Assembly (NCBI RefSeq): GCF_947632075.1
Contig: NZ_CANRNX010000011.1
Coordinates: forward strand, 1 to 43,160
From: an uncultured Flavobacterium sp.
GTDB taxonomy: Bacteria; Bacteroidota; Bacteroidia; Flavobacteriales; Flavobacteriaceae
Length of the DNA stretch: 43,160 nucleotides
Direction: 5' to 3'
Below, in pieces: positions 32,522-40,580 of this stretch (position 1 is its first letter; each line of letters starts with the position of its first letter). The notes beneath the pieces are model-generated. The model saw only the letters and a list, made by a program, of their open reading frames with translations. It did not search any database and was not told the origin of the DNA. Position numbers and translations under genes: made by a program.

Positions 32522-34282
32522 TTATATAATTTCCATCTTTTTCATGATGAAAGTGGCATTTTTATTTTGACAAACTCCATCTTTCAAAGTATAATCAAAA
32601 TGTAATTCATCATTTATAATTTCAACTTCGAAGCGTTTATTAACCATCGCATTCGGATATTTATCAGCCGTTTCACAAACTTCTAAATCATGCGTTGCTA
32701 TCATTCCTAAAACATTTAATTGATGAAGCTTTTCAATCACTCCAACGGTTCCCGACTTTTTATCGTCTGAATTAGTACCTTTTAAAATCTCATCAAGTAA
32801 AACAAAAATGGTTTGCTTTTCAGCTTGGGTTACAATTTCTTTCAAACGTTTTACTTCTGCAAAAAAGAAAGATTCACTGTCAGAAAGCGAATCGGTCAAT
32901 CGCATAGAAACCCACAAAGGCAACGGAAAAACTTGCGTTTCTTTACAATCTATCGGCGCACCTGCGTAACTTAACACCAAATTAATTCCAACGGTACGTA
33001 AAAAAGTACTTTTTCCGCTCATATTACTTCCGGTTAAAATCACAAATTGCTGATTGGTAAAATCAATTGAATTTCTAACGCGCTTAGTTTTAGGTAACAA
33101 TGGATGTCCTAAATCTTTAAACTTGATTTTATCTTCTGTAACCGCCGGATAAACATATTCTTGATTGTTGTAAGCGAAATTAGCCAAACTATTTAAAGTT
33201 TCGATTTCACCAATAATTTCAATCCAATTCCATAAATAAGCTAAATACTGTTTTTTCCAATTTTGAAGTTTTTTATAAACCCAAAAATGATATTGAAAAG
33301 TTCCGTTAAACGCAATAAAAATAAACAAATTGGCAACTGTATTCAATTTTTCAAAAAGATTTGAAAGTTCAGCTAAAGCAACATTTGCATCTGATTTTTC
33401 ATTTTTAATTTGTGCTTGAATTTGATTTAAATATACTGATTCGAATTTATTTTCATTAAAGAAACGAATCATTTGAGCATATTGCTGTAAACTAGTTGCA
33501 ATTTTGTCGCTCTTTCCGATTTCATTCATGATGAATTTGGTGAAAGAACCGAAAACTACCAAGTTCAACGAAAAGAAAAACAAGCTTAATTTACCAAAAA
33601 TCTCATCGACATTCAACCAATAACCAATTAACGAACCTACGAATAAGATGGGAACTAAAACGGCTAAAACCGAATAAATTTTATTTGGATGAGAAACTTC
33701 ATTAGTTGTCCAGTTTTTAATAGCACTATTTTCTTTATTTGTAGTTGCTGCCAAAGCTGCTAAGGTTTGAAAATGCTGACGAAATTCAATATTTGAAGCT
33801 AATTCTGCAACAGCTTTTTGCTTTAATGAAATTTGTTCTGAAGTTGGAATTTCTTGCAAATTTGCAGCTAATCTGTTTTTTCCTAACGAAGTTCCGGTAC
33901 GATTGATAAACTGAAAAATAGAGTTTCTTCCGAATAAATCTAAATCATAAGAAAAAGCATGTTGCGGATTTTGAAATTCTATTCCTTCATCAAAATTAAA
34001 ATTTCCTTCTAAAAAGGCAATTTCATCTTCGTTAATCTTCTTTAAAGCCAAATGGTAATTTACTTTTTCTTGCTTCTTAGTATGAAAATGTACCACTACT
34101 AAAAAAACAACAAATAAAACCGAAGCATAAAATCCGTAAATGCCATCACGGTGAAAAAGCATTAAATAAAAGCAATAAATAGCCGCTAGCAATAAAACTA
34201 AACGCAACCAACTTAATATTGATTTTTGTTTATTTAAACTGTTTAAGATTGTTTGTTGTTGGGCAATGATTTGTTGGTACAT
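32522..34282 (-). CDS. Membrane-anchored MutS-like ATPase
   Basis: The 586-residue protein has two N-terminal membrane helices (about 24-45 and 50-66), a second hydrophobic pair (about 203-223 and 231-250), a helical core with a MutS lever-like region, and a MutS ATPase domain from about 385 to the end: Walker A GSNMSGKST at 418-426, the DSLSDSESFFFAEVKRL signature near 464-480, Walker B FVLLDEIL at 493-500 (D497, E498), KGTNSDDK and H531 in ATHD. The mismatch-recognition domain of true MutS is absent and the length is two thirds of MutS. Its role is unknown. Its start codon overlaps the MepB stop by one base. Confidence 0.85.
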   Translation of the reverse strand: MYQQIIAQQQTILNSLNKQKSILSWLRLVLLLAAIYCFYLMLFHRDGIYGFYASVLFVVFLVVVHFHTKKQEKVNYHLALKKINEDEIAFLEGNFNFDEGIEFQNPQHAFSYDLDLFGRNSIFQFINRTGTSLGKNRLAANLQEIPTSEQISLKQKAVAELASNIEFRQHFQTLAALAATTNKENSAIKNWTTNEVSHPNKIYSVLAVLVPILFVGSLIGYWLNVDEIFGKLSLFFFSLNLVVFGSFTKFIMNEIGKSDKIATSLQQYAQMIRFFNENKFESVYLNQIQAQIKNEKSDANVALAELSNLFEKLNTVANLFIFIAFNGTFQYHFWVYKKLQNWKKQYLAYLWNWIEIIGEIETLNSLANFAYNNQEYVYPAVTEDKIKFKDLGHPLLPKTKRVRNSIDFTNQQFVILTGSNMSGKSTFLRTVGINLVLSYAGAPIDCKETQVFPLPLWVSMRLTDSLSDSESFFFAEVKRLKEIVTQAEKQTIFVLLDEILKGTNSDDKKSGTVGVIEKLHQLNVLGMIATHDLEVCETADKYPNAMVNKRFEVEIINDELHFDYTLKDGVCQNKNATFIMKKMEII

Positions 34283-34764
34283 TATAATTGAATTATTTTT
34301 TTTAACTGCATGAATAAATCACTTTCAGATTGGTTTAAATCAACAAAATAAGGCAACTGCCAATTCTGAGTTTTTTGAGCTGTGATATTTAAATTTGTAC
34401 ACCAAAATGGATATAATCTAAAACCACGTTTACCTTCTTTTTCTGAACTTAAAATTTTGTTTTGAACTAAAACTGCTTTTGGAAATATGAAAATACCATG
34501 TTTACTTTCGTCTTCAATTTCAATAAAATAATAATCGAAAGAGTCCGAAACATCGTAGGGAATCGTTTTACCTAAACCATCACGCTTCCATAAAGCAACA
34601 AAACAACCAACCTTTTTGGGTGTTACCTTTGCTTTACGAAACATAATTGGAATAGATTTTATTTTAAAGTGAGAACCAAAATAATCTTTAGCTTCTGAAT
34701 CAACAACCCAGTTACTATACAAATCGAAAAAAAATTTAGTGATAAAACTATTTTCTATTTCCAT
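34282..34764 (-). CDS. MepB family protein
   Basis: The 160-residue cytosolic protein shows the MepB pattern: E-AKDYFGSHFKIKSIPIMFRKAKVTPKKVGCFVALWKR near residues 24-61, a DSFDYYFIEIED strand, GIFIFPKAVLVQNKI near 90-104, GKRGFRLYPFW near 111-121 and the C-terminal AQKTQNWQLPYFVDL. MepB was named from a Staphylococcus gene next to a multidrug efflux gene; its activity is unknown. Here it is coupled to the MutS-like gene by a TAATG overlap. A minus-strand TTTG-N21-TAAGTTTA reaching 34770 could be the promoter of the pair. Confidence 0.85.
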   Translation of the reverse strand: MEIENSFITKFFFDLYSNWVVDSEAKDYFGSHFKIKSIPIMFRKAKVTPKKVGCFVALWKRDGLGKTIPYDVSDSFDYYFIEIEDESKHGIFIFPKAVLVQNKILSSEKEGKRGFRLYPFWCTNLNITAQKTQNWQLPYFVDLNQSESDLFMQLKKIIQL

Positions 34765-34807
34765 TATTATAAACTTAAAACATCACAATCTAAAGAATCA
34801 AATAAAC

Positions 34808-34833
34808 AAAAAAAGCCTTAATAATAAGGCTTT
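34808..34833 (-). terminator. Rho-independent terminator of the exbB/tonB operon
   Basis: AAAGCCTTA (34812-34820), loop ATAA and TAAGGCTTT (34825-34833) form a perfect 9-bp stem; on the minus strand a T-tract follows at 34808-34814. It lies four bases beyond the stop of the small membrane protein gene. Confidence 0.88.
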
Positions 34834-34837
34834 AATT

Positions 34838-35062
34838 TTAATCTTTTTTAATAATTCTAAAAAATCTAATAATACTATAAACGATCAATATAACTCCAAA
34901 GATAACTCTGTTAGTATATGGTATATCGAATGGTAAATTTTCAACAAGAATAAAAAAACTTCCTAAAATAAAATACAATAAAAGAAAAATTATTCCTAAA
35001 ATAAAGAAAAATCGCTGAGATAGCGATTTTTCTTTAAAAGTATCTATAAACTTTTTTATCAT
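34838..35062 (-). CDS. Small two-helix membrane protein in the TonB operon
   Basis: The 74-residue protein has two membrane helices (about residues 18-38 and 50-67) joined by a short loop, with basic ends (MIKKFIDTFKEK, RIIKKD) that suggest both termini face the cytosol. No family is recognised. Its ATG overlaps the tonB stop by one base (TAATG), so it is translated together with tonB and is probably linked to the energy-transduction complex. The operon terminator follows directly. Confidence 0.75.
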   Translation of the reverse strand: MIKKFIDTFKEKSLSQRFFFILGIIFLLLYFILGSFFILVENLPFDIPYTNRVIFGVILIVYSIIRFFRIIKKD

Positions 35063-35940
35063 TAGTTTGAAACTTTAATTGTAATTGGTAAGTTGAAACT
35101 AGAACGAACTGGTTTACCATTTTGCATTCCTGGTTTCCATTTCGGCATAGTTTTTAAAACTCTAATCGCTTCTTTTCCGGCTCCATTTTGATCATTTACC
35201 ACAGTAATTTGACTAAAAGATCCATCTTTTTCAACTACAAATTTCAACATTACCTTAATTTGATTCACGTTTGAACCTACATCTGGAGCGTTGAATTTTC
35301 TAACAAATGATTGATAGAATTTTTGCATTCCATCAACAGGTTCTGCTTTATTTTGGAATAACGTGTGAATTTTGTTATCATCTTCAGCAAAGTTATTACC
35401 TTTTCCAGTTCCTTGAGAACCTTTATCAGCACCACCAGTCTGCTCTCCTTTAGTTTTTAAATCTCCATCTTCAGATGCAGGTCTATCTTCACGACCTGAT
35501 GTAGTTTTATCATCAAAATCTTCTTGAGCTGTTTTTGCTTCATTTACAACCTCTTCATCTTTTTTAACCACAGTTTCTGTAAAAGCTTTTTCTTCTTGTA
35601 CAGATTTAGAAGCATCAGCAGGAGCTTCAGGTGGTGGAGGTGGAGGTGTTTCTTCTTGTATCTCTTCAACAGGTGGTTCTGGATCTGGTAATTCTGGAAG
35701 AATTACATCAATCACTTCTACCTGTTCGGTATCTGCTTTTTTATTAGCAAACTGAGAGAAAACGGCATCGTAAATTGTTTTACCGGCAAAACCTAAAGCA
35801 ACAACTCCCATTCCGAATAAAAGCGCCAAAACTGTATTTTTAGTACTTTCTTCACGAAGTTTATAAGCTCCATAGGATTTGTTACGTCCTTCAAATACGA
35901 TATTCGTCCAATCTTTACCGAAAACGTTCATATTTGCCAT
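35062..35940 (-). CDS. tonB: Energy transducer TonB
   Basis: The 292-residue protein has a cytosolic N-terminus rich in charged residues (NKSYGAYKLREE, typical of Bacteroidota TonB), one membrane helix (about 36-58), a Pro/Glu-rich periplasmic spacer (about 80-110, with a run of prolines) and an acidic low-complexity stretch with KGEQTGGADKGSQGTGKG near 165-180. The C-terminal TonB domain (about 205-292; VKVMLKFVVEKDGSF-like strand, PKWKPGMQNGKPVRSSFNLPI) contacts TonB-dependent receptors. It works with the ExbB/ExbD proteins encoded just upstream. Confidence 0.95.
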   Translation of the reverse strand: MANMNVFGKDWTNIVFEGRNKSYGAYKLREESTKNTVLALLFGMGVVALGFAGKTIYDAVFSQFANKKADTEQVEVIDVILPELPDPEPPVEEIQEETPPPPPPEAPADASKSVQEEKAFTETVVKKDEEVVNEAKTAQEDFDDKTTSGREDRPASEDGDLKTKGEQTGGADKGSQGTGKGNNFAEDDNKIHTLFQNKAEPVDGMQKFYQSFVRKFNAPDVGSNVNQIKVMLKFVVEKDGSFSQITVVNDQNGAGKEAIRVLKTMPKWKPGMQNGKPVRSSFNLPITIKVSN

Positions 35941-35961
35941 ATACTTAATTTTTATTATGCA

Positions 35962-36501
35962 TTACTGCATGATTTGTTTTTCAGCCTCAGTCATATCATT
36001 AATAGCATATAACTTTACACCTGTAATAGCCATTTCGTCTAGAATATCAATCATGTTAGTATAAATTGCATCATCTGTTGATTTAATTAAAACTAACAAT
36101 CCGTCTTTATCTACAAAACCTTGAGCTTTTAGGTTAGCCATTTTTTGCAAAATAACTTGTCTGATTCCGTTTTTACCATAAGTTGTATCAGTTGGACCGA
36201 TACCTTGGTAAGGCGAATCAAACATCCCCATGTAATATTTTAACGAATTATCTTTTCCAATTAAAATAGTCATGGTTTTAGATTCTTTTGCTTCTTGTTT
36301 ATCTGTTACATCTACGTCTTTTTTATCAGGCATGGTTAATTCCATAGACTGAGGTTTTGACAAAGATGTAGTTAGCATGAAGAAAGTAATTAATAAGAAA
36401 GCTAAGTCAACCATTGCAGTTAAATCTACTGCAGCATTTTCTTTTTTACTTCTTACTTTTTTACCACCTTTTCCGCTACTATCAGTATTTAATTCTGCCA
36501 T
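35962..36501 (-). CDS. exbD: Biopolymer transport protein ExbD, second copy
   Basis: The 179-residue protein has a basic N-terminus (KKVRSKKENAAVDLTAM), one membrane helix with the conserved proton-path aspartate D32 (MVDLAFLLITFFMLTTSL) and a periplasmic domain with LVLIKSTDDAIYTNMIDILDEM near 140-160. It forms the proton-motive complex with ExbB and TonB. It differs clearly in sequence from the other ExbD copy encoded 20 bases upstream, so the complex may contain a heteromeric ExbD pair. It is 21 bases upstream of tonB. Confidence 0.93.
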   Translation of the reverse strand: MAELNTDSSGKGGKKVRSKKENAAVDLTAMVDLAFLLITFFMLTTSLSKPQSMELTMPDKKDVDVTDKQEAKESKTMTILIGKDNSLKYYMGMFDSPYQGIGPTDTTYGKNGIRQVILQKMANLKAQGFVDKDGLLVLIKSTDDAIYTNMIDILDEMAITGVKLYAINDMTEAEKQIMQ

Positions 36502-36520
36502 TTCTTATTCATTATTTAAA

Positions 36521-37135
36521 TTAGAAGTCTGAATCTCTTAAACCTGTAACTAAGTAGAAACGATTTTGTCTTTGTTCTTGCAAAATTTGAACCACTTCAC
36601 TTACAGTACCGAATTTTTCTTCAGCATCTCCTTTAATAGCAACCTTAACGAAATCTTTCTTTCTTGCCCATGTAGATTCTCTAGCATGTCTTACCCAAGC
36701 AGAAAGCTGGTTATTTAAAGAATCTTTAAAAGGAATTCCTTTGACATGATTCTCTGGTTTCATTAATTCACCTGTTGGTTTAGCTAACAATTGTTTTAAC
36801 TCTCTGATATCAACACCAAAGTTTTCCATAGTTGTAAATTTTTCAATTTCTTCTTTAGAAAATTCGATATTGTATTCTTTCCCCATTCTTTCTAATACAT
36901 CAATTTTATCATCTCTACCAGATAAACCAAAATAAACTTTATCTTCATCTACACTTAATGTTACAATATCAGTTGTAGGAATTTTAGTTTCTTTTGTAGA
37001 ATTTGGAAGATCAACAGGATGTACTTCTGGAGTTTTTGCTGTCGATGTTAAAACAAAGAATGTTAGCAACAAGAACGACACATCACACATGGCTGTCATG
37101 TCGATTCTTGTACTTGATTTTTTCATTTTTGCCAT
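36521..37135 (-). CDS. exbD: Biopolymer transport protein ExbD, first copy
   Basis: The 204-residue protein has the conserved N-terminus RIDMTAMCDVSFLLLTFFVLTS with proton-path D18 in the single membrane helix, and a periplasmic domain that carries an insertion relative to the second copy (about residues 75-130, with EKFTTMENFGVDIRELKQLL). It ends in a strand-helix GTVSEVVQILQEQRQNRFYLVTG. Second gene of the operon, 48 bases after exbB. Together with the other ExbD it couples the proton gradient to TonB. Confidence 0.93.
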   Translation of the reverse strand: MAKMKKSSTRIDMTAMCDVSFLLLTFFVLTSTAKTPEVHPVDLPNSTKETKIPTTDIVTLSVDEDKVYFGLSGRDDKIDVLERMGKEYNIEFSKEEIEKFTTMENFGVDIRELKQLLAKPTGELMKPENHVKGIPFKDSLNNQLSAWVRHARESTWARKKDFVKVAIKGDAEEKFGTVSEVVQILQEQRQNRFYLVTGLRDSDF

Positions 37136-37183
37136 ATTCTTTACTTTAAAACCAATTAAAAATTGGATTGATTAAACTACTAA

Positions 37184-38011
37184 TTAACGATTGTTTCTTC
37201 TGTAAGATTGCGTAATTGCAAATCCAGCTTCGTCAATAAAGTGAGTTAATTTATCAATTTTAGTTGTAAAGATATTATAGAAAACGATAGCTAAAGTTGA
37301 AGTACCAATACCAGTAGCTGTATTCATTAACGCTTCAGAAATACCTGTTGCTAATGCAGAAGAATCTGGTGAACCTGTAGTTGATAAAGCAGAGAATGCT
37401 TTAATCATACCAGTTACTGTTCCTAATAAACCGATTAATGTACCAGTTGAAACTAATGTAGCAATTACAATCATATTTTTCTCTAACATTGGCATTTCTA
37501 ATACGGTAGCCTCCTCTATTTCTTTCTGAATTGTTTCTGTTGCTTTATCAGCATCAAATCCTTCAGCTTTCACTTCTTTAAATTTAACTAAAGCAGCTTT
37601 AACAACATTTGCAACAGAACCTTTTTGTTCATCACATAAGTCGATAGCTTCATTAATTTGGTTAGAAGAAACTAATGTTTGAATTTTACCAACAAAAGCT
37701 TTGTTATCTCCACTTCCACCAGCTTTAGATATTACAATGAATCTTTCAATTCCGAAAACTACAGTTGTAGTTAATAAACCAATTAATACAGCAATAACGT
37801 AACCTCCTTTATACATCATTCCCATTAAGTTTCCTGGTAATGGATCTAAGGCATTGTTACCGTCTACGAAGTTACTTCCTGCTCCTAATACAAAAGCCCA
37901 CATAATGTAACCAAACCCTAGACACACTGCTACAGCTATTCCTGCAAAAATGTTAGACAATCCAGAACTAGACGCTTGTTTTTCAACTGATTCATTTGAT
38001 AAATTTGTCAT
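37184..38011 (-). CDS. exbB: MotA/TolQ/ExbB proton channel protein
   Basis: The 275-residue inner-membrane protein has three to four membrane helices (about 22-46, 71-90, 178-200 and 216-245). The conserved GLLGTVTGMIKAFSALSTTGSPDSSALATGISEALMNTATGIG region (about 197-240) forms the proton channel wall in the family. It is longer than E. coli ExbB because of an extra N-terminal helix, as is common in Bacteroidota. First gene of the exbB-exbD-exbD-tonB operon; a -7 element lies about 90 bases upstream. Confidence 0.94.
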   Translation of the reverse strand: MTNLSNESVEKQASSSGLSNIFAGIAVAVCLGFGYIMWAFVLGAGSNFVDGNNALDPLPGNLMGMMYKGGYVIAVLIGLLTTTVVFGIERFIVISKAGGSGDNKAFVGKIQTLVSSNQINEAIDLCDEQKGSVANVVKAALVKFKEVKAEGFDADKATETIQKEIEEATVLEMPMLEKNMIVIATLVSTGTLIGLLGTVTGMIKAFSALSTTGSPDSSALATGISEALMNTATGIGTSTLAIVFYNIFTTKIDKLTHFIDEAGFAITQSYRRNNR

Positions 38012-38098
38012 CTTTTTTTAAAATTTAATGTTTACTCAATTATTACTATTCAATTTTTTCCTGTTTGTTTGTTGTTTGATTTTTAAATCAGGAATACG

Positions 38099-38106
38099 CA
38101 AATTTA
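38099..38106 (-). promoter_or_regulatory. -7 promoter element of the exbB operon
   Basis: The minus strand reads TAAATTTG followed by CGTA, an exact TAnnTTTG match; the leader would be about 80 bases. No TTTG -33 box is found at the normal distance. Confidence 0.5.
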
Positions 38107-38709
38107 GTTTTTTAGATGATATAAAAAAATAAAAATATATATTTCACTTATTCTTTTAACACAATTAACCTATCCTAAATCCTTTTTTTACATTTTCTTA
38201 ATTCACAATATTAGTCATTTTTTATAAGCTACTTATTTTCAATCACAAAAATGTAAAATATCTTTTTTTTATTATTTAAAAATTTACACTTATATAAACT
38301 TAAACACACAATCACTTAATATACTGACTAATAAAAACTTACACTCAAAAACACTTTTATTTTTACAATTCTTTAAATAAAGCAAGAAAATCTCATAAAA
38401 TTCTTAAAGAGATTTCAAAATTAATAAAAAAAACTTTACAAGAATAACGTTAACATTTATTTAATTAAACACAAAAAAACATTTATACATAAGAAATCAA
38501 TAAAAAAAACACTACAATTTTAATTTATTAAAAAATTATCACCTTAATTTACATTAACCAACATCACCTTTTTAATTAAAAATAAAATAAACACTATTTT
38601 TAATTACATTAAGAAAAAAAAGAAAGCAACAAATTACCTTTTTAACATTTTTTAACTCCATCTCAACATTATCTCTTTGCAAAATCAATACTCTTTAAAG
38701 GTTTAATTC

Positions 38710-38746
38710 TTTGAATTCTTATACAAAATTAGGTTTCGTATCTTTG
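38710..38746 (+). promoter_or_regulatory. Promoter of the alpha/beta hydrolase gene
   Basis: TATCTTTG (38739-38746) is an exact TAnnTTTG match, 16 bases before the ATG. A TTTG at 38710-38713 is 25 bases upstream, slightly far for a -33 box. Confidence 0.5.
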
Positions 38747-38762
38747 TCAAAATATTATATTA

Positions 38763-39614
38763 ATGATTCTCTTTCACAATTTGCAATATTGGTTAAAAAC
38801 AAAAATTTTAGGTTTTTATTTAAATCTTGTTTCTTTTTTCAATCCTAAAAAGGCTGGAAAAATCGCTTATAAAGTATTTTCAACTCCACGAGACGGAAAA
38901 TTGAAAAATATTCCAGAAGTTCTACTTAAAGCTAAAACAGGAACATTAAAGTATAAAGAACATCAAATTCAAACTTACCATTGGCAAGGTGAAAAAGAAA
39001 CTGTGTTATTAATTCACGGTTGGGAAAGTAATAGCTCACGTTGGCAAGGAATGATTCAATATTTAAAAAAGAAAAAATATAACATCATTTCTTTAGACGC
39101 CCCTGGACAAGGAATGAGTTCAGGAAAGGAACTAAATGCTGTATTATATGCTGAATTCATCAATGAAGTTTGTACAAAATACAAACCAAGTTATTTAATA
39201 GGTCATTCTTTAGGAGGTATGACGATGTTTTATGCACAATCTAAATATCAATTTCCTTTTGTAAAAAAAATAATCGGATTTGGTAGCCCAAATATATTTC
39301 ACAGAATTACTTCTAACTATAAAAAATTACTCTCTCTAAACACAAAAACATATCAGTCTTTTTTAAACGTTTTTATCGAAAGATTTCAAATAGATACTAG
39401 CTTTTTCAACACACAAGATTTTATTAAAAAAATAGAAATTCCAATTTTAATAATTCATGACAAACATGATACAATAGTTCCGTATAGTGATTCAATCAAA
39501 ATATTTGAAAATAATCCAAACATTAATTTTGAATCTACCGAAAATTTAGGCCACAGCTTGGTACATAATCAAGTATATAAAAAAGCAGTTTCATTTTTAG
39601 AGAACGATTTATAA
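38763..39614 (+). CDS. Alpha/beta hydrolase
   Basis: The 283-residue protein has the hydrolase core from about residue 75: the oxyanion strand VLLIHGWESNSSRW (81-94), the LDAPGQGMS turn (111-119), the nucleophile elbow GHSLGG with S149, the acid D236 in HDKHDTIVP and the base H264 in LGHSLV. The first 50 residues include a hydrophobic segment (LGFYLNLVSFF) that may touch the membrane. The substrate, likely an ester or lipid, is unknown. It is followed by the pseudouridine synthase gene, which has its own promoter. Confidence 0.87.
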   Translation: MILFHNLQYWLKTKILGFYLNLVSFFNPKKAGKIAYKVFSTPRDGKLKNIPEVLLKAKTGTLKYKEHQIQTYHWQGEKETVLLIHGWESNSSRWQGMIQYLKKKKYNIISLDAPGQGMSSGKELNAVLYAEFINEVCTKYKPSYLIGHSLGGMTMFYAQSKYQFPFVKKIIGFGSPNIFHRITSNYKKLLSLNTKTYQSFLNVFIERFQIDTSFFNTQDFIKKIEIPILIIHDKHDTIVPYSDSIKIFENNPNINFESTENLGHSLVHNQVYKKAVSFLENDL

Positions 39615-39624
39615 TTAAAAATTG

Positions 39625-39632
39625 TACTTTTG
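39625..39632 (+). promoter_or_regulatory. -7 promoter element of the pseudouridine synthase gene
   Basis: TACTTTTG is an exact TAnnTTTG match only four bases before ATG 39637. The transcript would begin at or next to the start codon, that is, be nearly leaderless. Confidence 0.45.
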
Positions 39633-39636
39633 CACT

Positions 39637-40539
39637 ATGGAAGAACAATTCACAAGATTAAACAAATTTTTATCGGAAGCCGGCTTTTGCTCGCGTCGTG
39701 AGGCAGATAAATTGATTGAACAAGGTCGAGTTACCATTAACGGAAAAATTCCTGAAATGGGAACTAGAGTTTCACCTACTGACGAAGTATGTGTTGATGG
39801 AAAATCAATCGCTGCAAATCTTGACGCTCCAATTTATTTAGCATTCAATAAACCTGTAGGTATCGAATGTACAACAAATCAAGATGTTAGAAACAACATT
39901 GTAGATTACATCAATTATCCAATTCGAATATTTCCTGTTGGAAGACTTGATAAAGACTCTGAAGGTTTAATAATCATGACCAATGATGGAGACATTGTAA
40001 ACAAAATTCTTCGTGCTAGAAACAATCACGAAAAAGAATATATTGTTACGGTAGATAAACCAATTACAGATAGATTTATAACTAGGATGGGAAATGGCGT
40101 TCCGATTTTAGATACTATTACAAAAAAATGTAGAGTTGAAAAAATTAGCAGAACCGTTTTTCGTATTTTCTTAACTCAAGGTTTAAATAGACAAATTCGT
40201 AGAATGACCGAGTATTTAGGTTATGAAGTTGTAGCCTTAAAACGTGTAAAAATTGTTAATATTTCATTAGACGTTCCTGTAGGAAAATACAGAGAAATTA
40301 CTCCTGAAGAAATGAATGAATTAAATCGATTAATTGGAGATTCGAGCAAAACTGAAGAAGCAAGTTTACCAAAAATTCCACCAAGAGCAAATAGAACTAC
40401 ACCTCCACCAACTCGAGATAAAACTTCAAATAGAAGAAGAGCTGAAAATAAAGAAGAACGTCCAATTCGAAACGAAAGAAAGTCTTCAGAAGAGAATGAA
40501 AGACCTTTACGAAACGAAAGAAAAAACTTAAGAAAATAA
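39637..40539 (+). CDS. rRNA pseudouridine synthase (RsuA/RluB/RluF family) with charged tail
   Basis: The 300-residue protein has an N-terminal S4 RNA-binding domain ([30 protein letters not shown], about 7-36), then a catalytic domain with [13 protein letters not shown] near 68-80 and the catalytic aspartate D105 in [10 protein letters not shown], and [16 protein letters not shown] near 180-197. It isomerises uridine in ribosomal RNA, most like RluF. A basic/acidic low-complexity tail of about 65 residues follows, with ERPIRNERK and ERPLRNERK as an imperfect repeat; such tails are seen in Bacteroidota homologues. The start is the ATG at 39637, because a -7 box occupies the upstream extension. 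Confidence 0.9.
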   Translation: MEEQFTRLNKFLSEAGFCSRREADKLIEQGRVTINGKIPEMGTRVSPTDEVCVDGKSIAANLDAPIYLAFNKPVGIECTTNQDVRNNIVDYINYPIRIFPVGRLDKDSEGLIIMTNDGDIVNKILRARNNHEKEYIVTVDKPITDRFITRMGNGVPILDTITKKCRVEKISRTVFRIFLTQGLNRQIRRMTEYLGYEVVALKRVKIVNISLDVPVGKYREITPEEMNELNRLIGDSSKTEEASLPKIPPRANRTTPPPTRDKTSNRRRAENKEERPIRNERKSSEENERPLRNERKNLRK

Positions 40540-40550
40540 TTCACCTAAAT

Positions 40551-40580
40551 AAAAAAGTTCGGATAAACCGAACTTTTTTT
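40551..40580. terminator. Bidirectional terminator between the pseudouridine synthase and folD genes
   Basis: A perfect 12-bp stem (AAAAAAGTTCGG 40551-40562; CCGAACTTTTTT 40568-40579) with loop ATAAA gives T-tracts on both strands. The right arm ends at the folD stop codon. Confidence 0.9.

Larger units (their letters stand above)
38012..38762. other. 750-bp AT-rich spacer between divergent exbB and hydrolase genes
   Basis: No frame longer than about 60 codons and no RNA gene is recognisable. It holds the exbB promoter at its left end and the hydrolase promoter at its right end. By hand count, bases 38161-38640 contain 70 C and only 14 G on the + strand in 480 bases (17.5% GC). Runs of six to eight A or T are frequent. 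The region could be bent DNA, a protein-binding site or a decayed gene remnant. Confidence 0.7.

Noticed and set aside
40221..40544. Open frames of 107 codons (minus) and 65 codons (plus) across the end of the pseudouridine synthase gene
   Set aside because: They arise from the repetitive Arg/Lys/Glu codons of the low-complexity tail, have no promoter or recognisable domain, and lie wholly within a well-supported gene.
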